A DNA stretch of 64,000 nt from Pelobates cultripes (taxonomy: Eukaryota > Chordata > Amphibia > Anura > Pelobatidae): NCBI GenBank assembly GCA_933207985.1, contig OW240921.1, forward strand, positions 15,624,594 through 15,688,593, written 5' to 3'. Position 1 is the first letter of the stretch, and each line of letters begins with the position of its first letter. Positions 27,650 through 38,454 of this stretch are shown in pieces. Made by a program: the position numbers and the translations under genes. The notes under the pieces are model-generated. The model worked only from the letters and a program-made list of their open reading frames with translations, was not told where the DNA came from and searched no databases.

Positions 27650-28560
27650 ACAGGTACACACTCTGACGCACAAGCAGATACACAGATACATACACTGACT
27701 ACATACAGATAAACAGGCACATACACTGACAGACACACTGACACAGGTACATATATTGACACACACACAGACACATACACTGGTAGACGTACTGACAGAC
27801 ATACTGACACAGGCACATATACAGACATACTGACACACAGACACATATACCGACATACTGACACACACACACACAGACACATACACTGATCAACATACTG
27901 ACACACATACACTGACAGAAATACTGACACCCACACACTGACAGATATACTGACACCCACATACACTGAGAAATACTGACACACACACACAGGCACATAC
28001 ACTGATACACACAGACTGATATACTGACACACACACACAGACATACTGGCACACAGACAGATATACTGACACATGCATACACATGCACTAACAGACATAC
28101 TGACGCACTGACAGACATACTGACACACACAGATATACACACACATATATACTGACACACAGACAGACAGACATACTGACACACACAGACATGCTGACAC
28201 ACACACACACATACACACACACACTAACACACACACACCACACACACTAACACACACACACACACATACACACTAACACACACACACACACTAACACACA
28301 CACACAAACACACACACACAAACACACACACACACACACAACACAGCACACACACACATACACTACACACACACACACACACACACACTAACACACATAC
28401 ACAAACACACTAACACACACACCAACACACTACACATACACTAACACACACTAACACACATACACTACACACATACACTACACAACACACTAACACACAT
28501 ACACAAACACACACACACACTAACACACAAACACATACACTAACACACACATACACACAT
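27650..28560. repeat. (CA)n-rich minisatellite with ACACTGACAGACATACTG units
   Basis: The left half is built of GACACACTGACAGACATACTG-like units; the right half grades into ACACACACTAACACACAC. The 225-codon Cys/Val-rich minus frames are artefacts of this composition. Confidence 0.95.
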
Positions 28561-28619
28561 TTTTTTAAAAATGTAATCCCCCCAGCCTCCTTACCTTTTG
28601 GAGTGCTGGGGGGGATTCC

Positions 28620-28862
28620 CTGGGGTCCAGTGGTGCTGCTGGGCTCCTGGGTGGCCGGCCGGTCGGGCAGGAAGGCGGGCGCGCGAGGGAGCACTCAGTG
28701 CTTCCTCTTCAGCTCCCTTGCGCGCCGCGTAGGGATGCCGGCGCCGGAAGATGACGTCATCTTCCGGCTCCGGCATCTGAGCGGTGCGCGAGGGAGCTGA
28801 AGAGGAAGCACTGAGTGCTCCCTCGCGCGCCCGCCTTCCTGCCCGACCGGCCGGCCACCCAG
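28620..28862. repeat. GC-rich imperfect palindrome
   Basis: The left arm (GTGGCCGGCCGGTCGGGCAG, GCGCGCGAGGGAGCACTCAG, TTCCTCTTCAGCTCCC) returns inverted on the right. The centre is GGAAGATGACGTCATCTTCC at about 28746-28765, a perfect palindrome containing a CRE-like TGACGTCA. It lies inside the hAT element. Confidence 0.88.
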
Positions 28863-29149
28863 ACTGCCCGCCGGGGTCAGCGGGGCCCACGGGGCAGGTG
28901 CCTCGGGCCCCCCAAGAGAAACTGGGCCCGGGGCAGCTGCCCCGTTTGCCCCGCGTTAAAGACGGTCCTGCCTCTCACGAGACTTACAGTGGACGTGAAA
29001 GGGGAGCTGACTGGACCGGAGGAGAGAGAAGGGAGCTGACAGGAGCTGCAGGAAAGGTAAGTTACAGCTCGCTGCCAGCCCCCAACAGGACCTGGTCTGT
29101 ATTATGGTAATGTGCTGAAAAACTCGTCTTATACTCGAGTATATACGGT

Positions 29150-29589
29150 AGATGAATTGAGCTTAAATATCAAGCTTTACTCTGCTTTTTCTGCAATGTG
29201 GGAGATGGACAATAAACCAGGCCCTAGTGTTAGGTTAGTACAGAGTCCCAATACGCAAATCTAGAGCAGTTTAAAGAGCAGTACATATTACCAGTCCTAG
29301 TGGTGTCCAGCCTTAGCATAATATATTGAGAGAATAGTCAAAGACGAAGCCGAGGTCAAGGGAGTACAGAATAGTAACAATACGGGTCAACAAGCCCAGG
29401 TCAGGATTACGGAGCTGAGAATAGTCAGAACAAGACAAAGTAAAGAAAATGGGTAATAATACAAAATGTACGCTCGGGCTACTGCTGAGTTCTCAGGTTC
29501 TACTACTCCGGTTCTCCTGAGTTTATTTAGGCGTAGTGTCTGACGTCATCAGAACGACTGCAGCGTTCAGCGTCATTCTTATTTCAGAT
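29150..29589. other. non-coding DNA, nothing recognised
   Basis: Repeated short motifs such as GTCAAG and CAAG are seen but no definable element or exon. Confidence 0.3.
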
Positions 29590-30746
29590 GCAGGAATAGC
29601 AAAAGATTAGAATGTGCCACATCAAAAGTGACCCTGGTATGCTGTGCAGCATCAACGTGGTGAGAAACAGAGTGACCTTCGCTAAAGTTGGTGCAAATGT
29701 TGCTGGATAGAGGTAGTAACTCTGACACATAAGCTTGTTAAAACTGGTGGATTCCAACTGGTGGGACCCTTATTTGGACCAGGAGTTACATTTATCATGC
29801 TCGCACAGCTCTAGTGAGAATGAAAGGTTTCAAAAGAAGATGGAGGTTATGATTGACATCATAGCATTGCGTATTGGAAGTAGGAGAAGCTCTAGGTCTT
29901 AAAGGACCCCCAGCTGAAAAAATATTGTAAGGGACAATCTGCTGTCCTTTTACAGAATCTTATTTCGCACCAGACATAAAAGCTAAATAAAGGTCACAAT
30001 TCACATTGCTATATAGTGTTCTCTTTGAAAAACACCAGATAGATTTAGTAGTGAAATTCTGTTTGCACATAGTGTTGTAAGATAACGTGGGATATCATTG
30101 AACTTTAAGGTAAACCAGCTGCACTTTTTCGGACCAAGAGTATTTTGAGCCTTTTCCATGGTGTCCCTCAGCTCAAAATAGATCTGAAAGAAGGTGGAAG
30201 CTAAAAGCGCAACACTTGTTGAAAGGATGCTACTGTAGAATTACAGTTTACCAAGAGGTAGTGGGAAGCACAGTTAGACAATTAGAAACCCCAATGTTCA
30301 ATGTAAACACTCCCGATGATTATTTGATAAAACCATCTCTAATAAACTGCCAAGTTTCATAGTTTTTTTAGTGGTTTCCTTGGAACACAATTTTAATTTG
30401 TTCTCCTGTTTTGGCAGCTTGTGGAAGGCTGATCATAAACATGGGTCGGGACACATTTTTCTGCAAGAAAAGTCAAGATGTGCTCCAGGATCAAGAACTC
30501 ATAATGTTTCTCTTTGATGAATGAAGTAGCCTTTTTGCCTGTATGCTCATCACCCGTTGGGTGCGTGGGAGTAACAAGAAGCAAGGTATCTGTGCACACA
30601 AAAATGACTTCAAGGACCAAATGTCCTTGTTTTATCGATATCCACACAGGAAGCTGAATTGCTTTATCCCCAATTTCCAGGCTTTGATTTGAAGAACAGT
30701 ACTCTAAAGTGTTTACAATCTCTTCAAATCTTGATATCCTTGACAC
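29590..30746 (-). pseudogene. Decayed protein-coding relic, family not recognised
   Basis: Three minus-strand blocks in one order look like real protein. Block 1 (30746-30393, 117 codons open) reads SRISRFEEIVNTLEYCSS, QLPVWISIKQGHLVLEVIFV and SFIKEKHYEFLILEHILTF. Block 2 (30240-30002) reads FYSSILSTSVALLASTF, FELRDTMEKAQNTLGPKKCS, WFTLKFNDIPRYLTTLCANR and SGVFQREHYIAM before a TGA. Block 3 (about 29900-29600) gives ELLLLPIRNAMMSIITSI and LFLTTLMLHSIPGSLLMWHI in shifting frames. Stops and frame changes separate the blocks, so it cannot encode one protein now. No intron-like splice sites were evident at the breaks, which fits a retrocopy or an old transposon gene. I do not recognise the family and assign no function. 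Confidence 0.45.
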
Positions 30747-31880
30747 ACGAAGGAAAAAAAACTAAAAATACAAAGCAGATGTTTGTTCAAAGCTTCATTA
30801 ACATTGAAGATGCCTCAAACATAAGCAAGCAGGTAGTGGCTCGAGCAGGAAAAAAAGACAGGAAATTTTGAGGAAGACATTCCTCTACCATTTAACTGAA
30901 ATGAGATGACCTTAATCTCAGGTTTCTGGTTATGATTTCCTAAATTCTAAGGATGGCTGTGTCAACGTAATGTATTTACCTGCCAAGAGAGCAGTAATCA
31001 TATTCTTGACTTTCACGGAACACTGATTTGTTACAAATTGGGTTTCATTACTCTTTTTTGTTTCTCAAACCTGATGCGACATACTGTATTCTCAGTGCAA
31101 TAATAAATACAATTAGAATCTGAAGGGAATTCCTTGATCTGTGGCTCAGAATTAAAATGAAAGCTGAGAATTAAGAAGCACATATGGAGAGAATTAATTT
31201 TTTTTCCGGTTCTCTAACATGGGAGAGAAGAATCCTCAGAATGAGATAGAAATACAGCACTGGGAATTCTCAAGAACAAAAGAAAAACTGTCCTTAAAAT
31301 TAGTCCTCAATCTGTAATGCTTTGTTTTTTATTGTTTGCTTTTTTTCTTCAAACTTCTAAAATTGTCTGAAAGTCTGATTTTTGTACGGGTAAATATCTG
31401 CATAGGCTTTCTGTGGCTAGCAGTTCGGTAGACCATAAATTGTATATTCATGCTTTTTTTTGGTTAGCTCAAGATGCCTGCATTGCAAAACACATGGTAT
31501 TAAACTCTTAGGCGTGAAGGTCACTAATATTGATTGAATATCTTGTTATGTTTCTGGCTCAAAAGCCCTCTTGCTTCTCCAACAAGTCCTTTTGGACCCC
31601 CCGTGGTCCAGAATTGAGGGATTATATATTTGTGCATTTATATAAACCAGACCATTATGGCCATTGAAGACTGGTCTGAGTAACATTTTCTTGCAGCATA
31701 ATAGATGATGATTTTAGGGATTCTACAAGCATTATGAGCACATCAACGGCCATAAATCAGCCATTTTCCTGGCACCCAGAACACGTTACTTTATTCCTGG
31801 GAGGATTCCTTGCCACCATGATTCGGTAGCATTCACTTAGGAGGAACTTGTAGCCTCTGGATCTTCCAATTATGTGTTTG
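30747..31880. other. non-coding DNA, nothing recognised
   Basis: No exon or repeat boundary seen. The pseudogene upstream of 30746 may continue but is too decayed to follow. Confidence 0.3.
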
Positions 31881-33425
31881 AACCATGGGTCAGAGAATAG
31901 TCTTAGATATATCCACAATTGTTAACCTGAAGATGTACATGGAGCAGCTATCCAGCTGTAGTGAACAGTTTCAATGGAATCTCAAATACCAATTAGCCCT
32001 CTGTCTCCTACAAAAGTTATCATCCTATTTAAGAGACACCAAGCAGATGCTCTCAGTTCCACACAATAAAGTGTTATTGTGTAGTCTGAATGTAGAAGCA
32101 CTGTATAGCTCTATTCCTCACCAACTAGGAATTAGACATGTGCGTAAAGACTTGGAGTTGGAACATAAACTACCCACTACTTATATTAACTTTATCTCAG
32201 ACTTGTTCGAATTCATCTTGACCAACAATGTATTTACGTTTAATGGTAAGCTCTATTAACAAATTACAGGGACTGCCACAGGTACGTCCTGTGCACCCTC
32301 CTATGCCTTAGACCTTATATGGAGCAGATCTTTTACTGGAAGAGATACATCGATGATGTCTTTGTGATCTGGCTGGACACATCAGACAAGTTTAATGAAT
32401 TTGTGCAACTTCTAAATATCAATGAATTTAATTTACGCTTCACAAGCGAAATAGAAGGTTCTCAACTCTGCTTCTTTGACTTGTCCTTACAGCTGACAGA
32501 AGATGGAAAAATTGATACTACTTTACACAGGAAGAAAACAGCATCCAACAACCTTTTATGTTGGACTAGCCACCATCCAATACTTTTAAAATCTGGTATT
32601 CCCATTGGGCAATACTTGAGATTACACTGGAATTGCTCCACCATAGAGGAGTTTAAGTGTAAAGCCAATGAGTTACGCCACATGTTCAGGGATAAAAGTT
32701 ACCTCAATGGGGTCTTAAAGAAGGCCTTTCTGAGAGCCATTCATACGGAACGTGACCCATTAATTAGAGAAGATACCCAAGAGGGGGAAGCTAGCCCCAT
32801 AAGATGCATTGGCACCTTTGATGCTGGCTGGGATAATGAAATATCTTACACAAATTCTGGCGCATGCTTACCTCCAATAAACACTTAAAAATGTACTTAC
32901 GCCATCTATTTCTATCATGGCATGTAGAGGTTGAAATCTGAGGGATCTTTTATCACCAAGCCATTTCTCAAATACCAGCTCAATTGGTTACTTTAAAAAA
33001 TATCTACCAACGGGTACTTTTAAGTGTGGACACTGCAGCGTGTGCCCCTTCATTAACAGACAATCTAAGATATTCTCCAACAGCAGTAATACGGAAAATT
33101 TTCAATCTCATTTTTTCTATAATTGTCGCTCAATAGGTGTGGTGTATTTGCTCACATGTTCCTGCGGATTAAAATATGTGGGCAAAACATTTCGCCCTCT
33201 TAAATGTAGTATACGGGAACATGTGAACTCTGTCAAGAGACCGTTAGAAGCTCCTGTCTCTAGAAATCTCTGAATTGACCATAACAACTCATCAGTAAGG
33301 ATCCGATTCACTGGAACTTATACCACAACCACCGCGTAAAGGTGGATGGGATACTGCCAGAAATATTTATTTATATATGCATGGATGAAATATTTTACTA
33401 GGAAGGACACATTGAGATTTCTCTA
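31881..33425 (+). mobile_element. Penelope-like retroelement, broken (RT and GIY-YIG remnants)
   Basis: Read on the plus strand. The reverse transcriptase part begins near 31885: SSYLRDTKQML, LCSLNVEALYSSIPHQLGI and FISDLFEFILTNNVFTFNG. A TAA interrupts at 32258, then ITGTATGTSCAPSYA follows. A small deletion and frameshift then lead into RYIDDVFVIW (about 32342-32371), the palm motif with both aspartates. LNINEFNLRFTSE, TTLHRKKTASNNLL, HPILLKSGIPIGQYLR and YLNGVLKKAFLRA follow, then a stop at 32886. Further on, FKCGHCSVCPF (about 33022) and VVYLLTCSCGLKYVGKTFRP (about 33140-33199) give the Cys-rich linker and a GIY-YIG-like nuclease start. This domain order is that of Penelope-like elements. 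At least two stops and a frameshift make it inactive. The upstream part and terminal repeats were not found. Confidence 0.85.
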
Positions 33426-33526
33426 GTTTTCAATCATTTTCTTGATGTATGCTACAAGTATTCACATAATAGGATCTGCTAAAACTGTACAGAACCCAAT
33501 AAAGGAATCTTGCAGAATTCAAGACA

Positions 33527-33882
33527 ACTTTAGTTTAGTGAAGTTGTTTTGGTGTATTGATCATGGCCCTGCAGTCTCACTGCTCAATTCTCTGCCATTT
33601 AGGAGTTAAATCACATCTGTTTTTGTTTATGTAGCCCTAACTATACCTCCCTTGGTTGTAAAAAAAAAAAAAAAATGGTTTCTTTTTCAGATCATACAGC
33701 ATAGTAGGTTTACTTTAGATGTTCTCACCTTCTGCCTTATTAATTTAACTTCAATCACACTTATGAGGCAATTAACAGAGCTGGGGTTAATAACTGAGCA
33801 GTGAAACTGCAGGACCATTAGTTAAACACCAAAACCACTTTAATAAGCTATAGTTGTTTTGATGTGTAGAGTGTCCCTTTAA
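33527..33882. mobile_element. TTAA MITE copy, left end worn
   Basis: Arms TTTAGTGAAGTTGTTTTGGTG and CACCAAAACCACTTTAATAA are inverted, as are CCTGCAGTCTCACTGCTCA and TGAGCAGTGAAACTGCAGG. The right end is AGAGTGTCCCTTTAA with TTAA at 33879. A poly-A run sits inside at about 33660. Confidence 0.7.
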
Positions 33883-34422
33883 TGACCTGATATAGTACAT
33901 AAGAGAGATGAAGAATGGGTTACTGTAGTAAGTTTAAGACAGGAGAATGAGGCGCCAACCTAATGTCATGTTTAAAATGTGGGTCGCTGTAAAAAGATAT
34001 TAAGTACAACTAACCTACAATGACATTATTCCGTTAAAACCACAGGAACTACTTGCATCTGTGTTAATATTCCATTATAAAAAAAAAAGTGAATGCAAAT
34101 AGATTTTAAAAAAAATAGCTGAATTAATTTGGACTATCATTTCTGTTCAAAATCATGAATTTGGATGTGGAATATTGCGGTTGATTATGGATATATATAT
34201 ATATAAATATACCCAAAGACTTTATTGCTGTAAGAAAACATAAACAGAGGTTAATTTGAATAAGAGGATTTAACATATTATGCACCATTTTCCCCAGTGT
34301 AAGACAAATCACACATTCACAGTCTGGCTCGTGTGGTTTATTTTGGCTACAGATTCTGCCATACTCTAGGGCTGAACGGCTAACAGAATGGATTCCATAA
34401 AAGCAGAAATGCCATTACTTAC
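33883..34422. other. Start of the intron 3' of the last visible iglon5 exon
   Basis: Lies directly downstream (minus strand) of the exon ending at 34423. No further exon was recognised, only AT-rich sequence and a short AT run near 34190. Confidence 0.5.
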
Positions 34423-34577
34423 TGAGTAGTCGCAAGCTGGTATTAAATGAGCCAAGCCTATTGGATGCCAGGCAGGTGTAATTCCCATAGTGCCTTGAGG
34501 TGACATTTGAAAAGAGAAGCACAGACCATGTCCTCTCGTTTTGAATCTTTATACCTTCCATTCCAGTAAACAGTCTG
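34423..34577 (-). CDS. iglon5: IgLON family member 5-like, exon for second half of Ig domain 3
   Basis: This exon has a TAGCAG acceptor, so it can start at 34577 (155 bp) or 34574 (152 bp). The choice adds or omits one arginine. It ends at CTCA|GTAAGTA, phase 1, as expected before a codon for the RPG that precedes the GPI region. It reads LFTGMEGIKIQNERTWS, VLLFSNVTSRHYGNYTC, then LASNRLGSFNTSLRLL. The GNYTC cysteine closes Ig3. NVT, NYT and NTS are N-glycosylation sequons. SVLLFSNVTSRHYGNYTC next to remembered human IGLON5 SMLLFANVSARHYGNYTC is the strongest single argument for this family member. The last exon, with the omega site and hydrophobic tail, should lie at lower coordinates but could not be identified. 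Confidence 0.9.
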
Positions 34578-34774
34578 CTAACGGAGGCAAACCGCAGAGA
34601 GAGGGAAAAAAAACAAACAAACATGAAATGACAATATTAAAACACAGAGACAGTAACTGATCAAAGTTAATCATCAAATAATCCACAGCCTGCCCGACAC
34701 AAACAATACTATTACATGAATGGTGATGAATTGAACAGATATCTATCTGTTGGGTAAGGGACATTATGTTTGCG

Positions 34775-35145
34775 AGGCGGGGGGGATATGATAGAACCAT
34801 TTAAATACATAAAAGGAATCAACACAGTAAAGGAGGAGACTATATTTAAAGGAAGACAAACTACCACAACAAGAGGACATAGTCTTAAATTAGAGAGGCA
34901 AAGGTTTAAAAATAATATCAGGAAATATTACTTTACTGAGAGGGTAGTGGATGCATGGAATAGCCTTCCAGCTGAAGTGGTAGAGGTTAACACAGTAAAG
35001 GTGTTTAAGCATGCGTGGGATAGGCATAAGACTATACTAACTATAAGATAAGGCTGGGGACTAATGAAAGTATTTAGAAAATTGGGCAGACTAGATGGGC
35101 CGAATGGTTCTTATCTGCCGTCACATTCTATGTTTGCAAGACAGG
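34775..35145 (+). mobile_element. L2/CR1-like LINE 3' end in a short iglon5 intron
   Basis: The plus-strand frame reads MIEPFKYIKGINTVKEETIF, TTTTRGHSLKLERQRF, IRKYYFTERVVDAWNSLPAE and VFKHAWDRHKTI, then a stop at 35049. This is the conserved C-terminal tail of the reverse transcriptase of L2/CR1-type LINEs. The 3' UTR follows with GGGCAGACTAGATGGGCCGA, ATGGTTCTTATCTGC and TTCTATGTTTGC. It is 5'-truncated, antisense to the host gene, and takes up about a third of the 1.1-kb intron. Possible target duplication: ATGTTTGC(G/A)AG at both ends. Confidence 0.85.
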
Positions 35146-35667
35146 TGCTATTCTGTGGCAAAGGAGCAGTCACCATAGAAACCAATAGAATGTCTCTCAC
35201 AATTTTGCACATTGCACCCAAAATACCATAGTTACTGCTATATTGATAAATAACCCCCACCCCCATGTCAACTCTTACACAGAACCAAGCACCTTGTCCA
35301 TAATCAATGGCTGCTAAATGTTAAGGTTTAACTGAACTGCAACTCATATGATTCTCTGTTAGTCTTCGACCACCAAATAAACAGGTAAAACAGTTACCTG
35401 AGCACTACCACAAACTGCACAGTACACCTGCAATCATCAAGCTAATGCTTTAGGTGACTCAGATTCAAATAATTACCCCGGTTAATTTCCGCTCACAGGT
35501 AATTAACTCAGGTGACATACACAGTCCTGAATGAGTGGTCCTATGGGCTTTGCATATCATTTTAAAATTGTTCTGGATAACAGACCTTTATTAAGAAAGC
35601 ACAAATCCCACATGTGTCTGTACAAACAGGTAGGTAGCTCTTGAGGTCTTCCAGTAAGTGTACTTAC

Positions 35668-35788
35668 CGCTTGTCTTCTTTATACCACTCAAACTCAGCC
35701 GGGGGCACCGCTGAGGCTTCACAGCGAAGTACTGCTGATTTGCCCACCGAGGACTGGGCATTCTTTACATCAGTGATCGATGGAGGAT
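35668..35788 (-). CDS. iglon5: IgLON family member 5-like, exon for first half of Ig domain 3
   Basis: This 121-bp exon has the acceptor TTTCTTAG before 35788 and a GTAAGTA donor after 35668. It enters in phase 1 and leaves in phase 2, the usual split of the third IgLON domain. It reads [19 protein letters not shown], then [20 protein letters not shown]. The RCEA cysteine and the EWYK tryptophan are the B- and C-strand landmarks of an I-set Ig fold. PPSITDV continues the VNY tyrosine from the previous exon. The final CG is completed to arginine by the next exon. The surrounding 6.7-kb and 1.1-kb introns hold only repeats and unannotated DNA. I see no frameshift, stop or damaged splice site. 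Confidence 0.9.
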
Positions 35789-36306
35789 CTAAGAAAAAAA
35801 AGGGGGTTTATAGGAGTTAAAGAGGCAGTCTTACAAAAAGTCATACTTCCCACATATTTACATATTCTTACACTTGCTTAAATATTTAAGGACATTTCAC
35901 AAAAATCTAATTTTTTTTTATTCACGTGAAAGATTAGTTAACCGGACATTAATTATTATTGTATGCGGATGGAATAACGGCATATACAGGAACCAGTAAT
36001 TGTGAAATAGATCAAAGGGGCAGTGGATGTGTATAGAGTTTGAGCATTACCTGTGTCACTAATAAAGAGTTTAAAGTGAAAATAAAATTTGATCACGTGA
36101 TATAACGAGTAAGAGAATCGTGGTGGGCTCAGAATACGCCTGATATTGCTTCGAATGGTTAATATTAACAGAACTGTGTATACAATACAGCTCGGAGAGA
36201 ATTTAGACTTTTTTTTTTAATGTTTTGATATACCGGTATTCTTTACCAGGATTTTTCAAACCTTTGTGAAGTGACTTCCAGTATTGCAACATGCACATTC
36301 TCTAAC

Positions 36307-36834
36307 TTAAAGGATCACTATAGGGTCATGAACACAAAAATGTATTCCTGACCCTATAGTGCTAAACCCACAATTTAGGTGGCTTGCCCCCCCACTTAGT
36401 ACCCCTATAAAAGTTTAAAACTCACCTTATTTCTAGCACAGCGCGGGTCCACTGGCGCTGGCTCCGCCCCCTTTGTGACATCATCAAAATGGGCGATTTT
36501 TTTTGCCAATCCAATGCTTTCCCATAAGGCTAAAATCGTCACGAGGGCAGGGCCAAATGCTGTTTTGGCCAATCAGGACCTCCTCATAGAGATTCATTGA
36601 ATCAATGGGGACGCTGAATGGCAGGGCTGCTTACTGTGCAGCACTGAGCCAGGAAGCCCCTCCAGTGGCCATCTGAGGAGTGGCCACTTGGAGGTGTCCC
36701 TAGGGGCAATGTAAACAAGGTCTTTTCTCTGGAAAGGCAGTGTTTACATGAAAAATGCCTGAAGGTAATGATTATACCCACCAGAACAACTACATTAAGC
36801 TGTAGTTGTTCTGGTGACTATAGTGTCCCTTTAA
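36307..36834. mobile_element. TTAA MITE, well-preserved copy
   Basis: TTAA sits at both edges (36307-36310 and 36831-36834). The ends are TTAAAGGATCACTATAGGGTC and GGTGACTATAGTGTCCCTTTAA. Near the left end the inverted pair ATAGGGTCATGAACAC and TTCCTGACCCTATAG forms a small hairpin. The inside holds GGCTCCGCCCCCTTTGTGAC, CCTCATAGAGATTCATTGA and GTTTACATGAAAAATGCCTG. This copy is a good reference for the family. Confidence 0.88.
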
Positions 36835-37238
36835 TTTAAGTCCTCAATGTATCACAGATATCACTTTACTTCATGTGTAATTTCACCAAAGAAGCATACT
36901 GTAATGTGTTATAATGAAACATTAATAAAAATTAAACATTGTAATAAAGAACTGAAATATTGACATTTTATGTACTATAGTCTCACTCTCAATTATTCTT
37001 ACCTTTTTTCACTGGATATACCGTTTCTGGTACTAACATTTTATGTTCTGTCGTTCTGTAAATGTATTACACCATGTGACGGGTTCTTTCTAGGTATTAT
37101 ATTATTATTATTATATTGATGCGTGAAATGGAAATATTAAAGTCACTTTACTGTGGGTTTACGTTATTGAGAAATGCTTTATTTCTTTTTCCCCTATAGC
37201 ACAATTATCAATCTGTCACACATTGATTATTTTAATCC

Positions 37239-37556
37239 TTAAAGGGACTCTCGAGGGTGTTTTTAACACCAATGATGCTGATAAATATCCTTCTCTTCTG
37301 GCTCTCCTATTATCTGATTATCAATGAATCTCAAACTATCCGAAACCTTAAATTGTTCTTTAATGGGGGTTAGTGTGTATATCCACGTGTATTTACAGCC
37401 ATACATGATTTTTTTTTTCAGTGATGTTAAAAATAGCAATAAACTTGGAAATTGAAAAACGTAAACAGCGCAGTTTTTAGGGAAGCTGCAGGGGCAGCAT
37501 ATATGCCCCCCAAATCACTTCAAGAAGTGATATTGGATCTTAGACTATCCCTTTAA
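37239..37556. mobile_element. Second type of TTAA MITE
   Basis: The ends CCTTAAAGGGACTCTCGAGG and GACTATCCCTTTAA, with TTAA at 37239 and 37553, bound 318 bp whose middle does not match the main family. Confidence 0.65.
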
Positions 37557-38454
37557 ATTTAGAACCATGTGAGCGTCTGTCTTAATATTTTGATACAATA
37601 AAAGGATACATTTTTATTTGAGATATAAATATATATTTTTTTTTAAAGGGTGCCAGATTCACACACTTTAAAGAACTTAAAGCTTTCTGGCTGGCTGAGC
37701 GTTTTAGGAAGTATAGCTTGTAAGTAACCAGGATGCCAAGGTTATCTACGACTGGAATAGAGTTAATGGAATATTGTGTATAGGAGTCAATTTCCATTTT
37801 CCTTGAAGTTATTAAACCATCTCAAGGCAGCATTTACCTTTCAATATGTTACGGGAATAATAGGAGCAGTGACTGTGCTATCGGTTCCATCGGATGTGGG
37901 GTATTCGTAAATGGGTTACCTGTTATTAGCAGAAGGTTTCAGCATATGCTTTGTGCTTCTCCTCTACAAAAATGTCAGTAAAAATAAATTCCTGCGTCCG
38001 ATGTCACAAATAATTATAGACAGCCAGGCCCTGACTTCCTGCATTATGTTACCTGTAATTAAATCTCCCATAAACATTGATTCACTGCCATTTTTTCATA
38101 TCTGCGGTATTGGCTAAACTTGGTAGACATTTAATAGTGCAAGAGGGGCATTCTATGCTCGGCCACTGTTACTTACTATACAAGAGGGAGCAATGACTAT
38201 AGTTAAATGTTAGAAAATTAATTCTGGATCTGCGAGTTAAACAAACAGGAACATATGCTGAAAACTAATAAATACTCTCAGATTATTCAGATGGAAATGG
38301 TACATTCCTGTCCAAAATTGAAATTTGACAATGAGTTTATGAGTTATGTATGCGTTCACTGCTAGAGATAAAAGAGGCATCGGATCAGCGCACTGGTGGC
38401 TGCTCTCAGAAATGGCACCGGGGTCAGAGAAAAAAACCCAAACACACCAAGCCC
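37557..38454. other. Intronic non-coding DNA
   Basis: Inside the 6.7-kb iglon5 intron. No exon or repeat ends were recognised. Confidence 0.4.

Larger units (their letters stand above)
27143..28970. mobile_element. hAT-like element (1.83 kb) with 8-bp target duplication
   Basis: CCTCTCAC is repeated exactly at 27135-27142 and 28971-28978. The ends CAGGGCCGTCTTTAA and TTAAAGACGGTCCTG are inverted copies with one mismatch. The sub-terminal GGGCCCC-rich sequence is also inverted. The inside is filled by a (CA)n-rich tract (27650-28560) and a GC-rich palindrome (28600-28860); no transposase is visible, so it is non-autonomous. Confidence 0.9.
26405..29149. mobile_element. Foldback DNA transposon (~2.7 kb) interrupted by a hAT element
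   Basis: The termini ACCGTATATACTCGAGTATA and its inverted match CTCGAGTATATACGGT bound the element. Inner arms are also inverted: GAGCTGTAACTTACCTTTCC and GCAGCTCCTGTCAGCTCCCT at about 27040-27090 recur inverted at about 29025-29075. Between them sits the hAT at 27143-28970. A GTGTGTGTATATAATGCAGT minisatellite lies at 26585-26820. No target-site duplication is obvious and no transposase frame is present, so the superfamily is unresolved. Confidence 0.72.

Noticed and set aside
27586..28263. 225-codon Cys/Val-rich minus frame
   Set aside because: CA-rich satellite artefact.
31885..33273. Host protein genes
   Set aside because: Motifs are Penelope-type reverse transcriptase and GIY-YIG; stops and a frameshift show a dead element.
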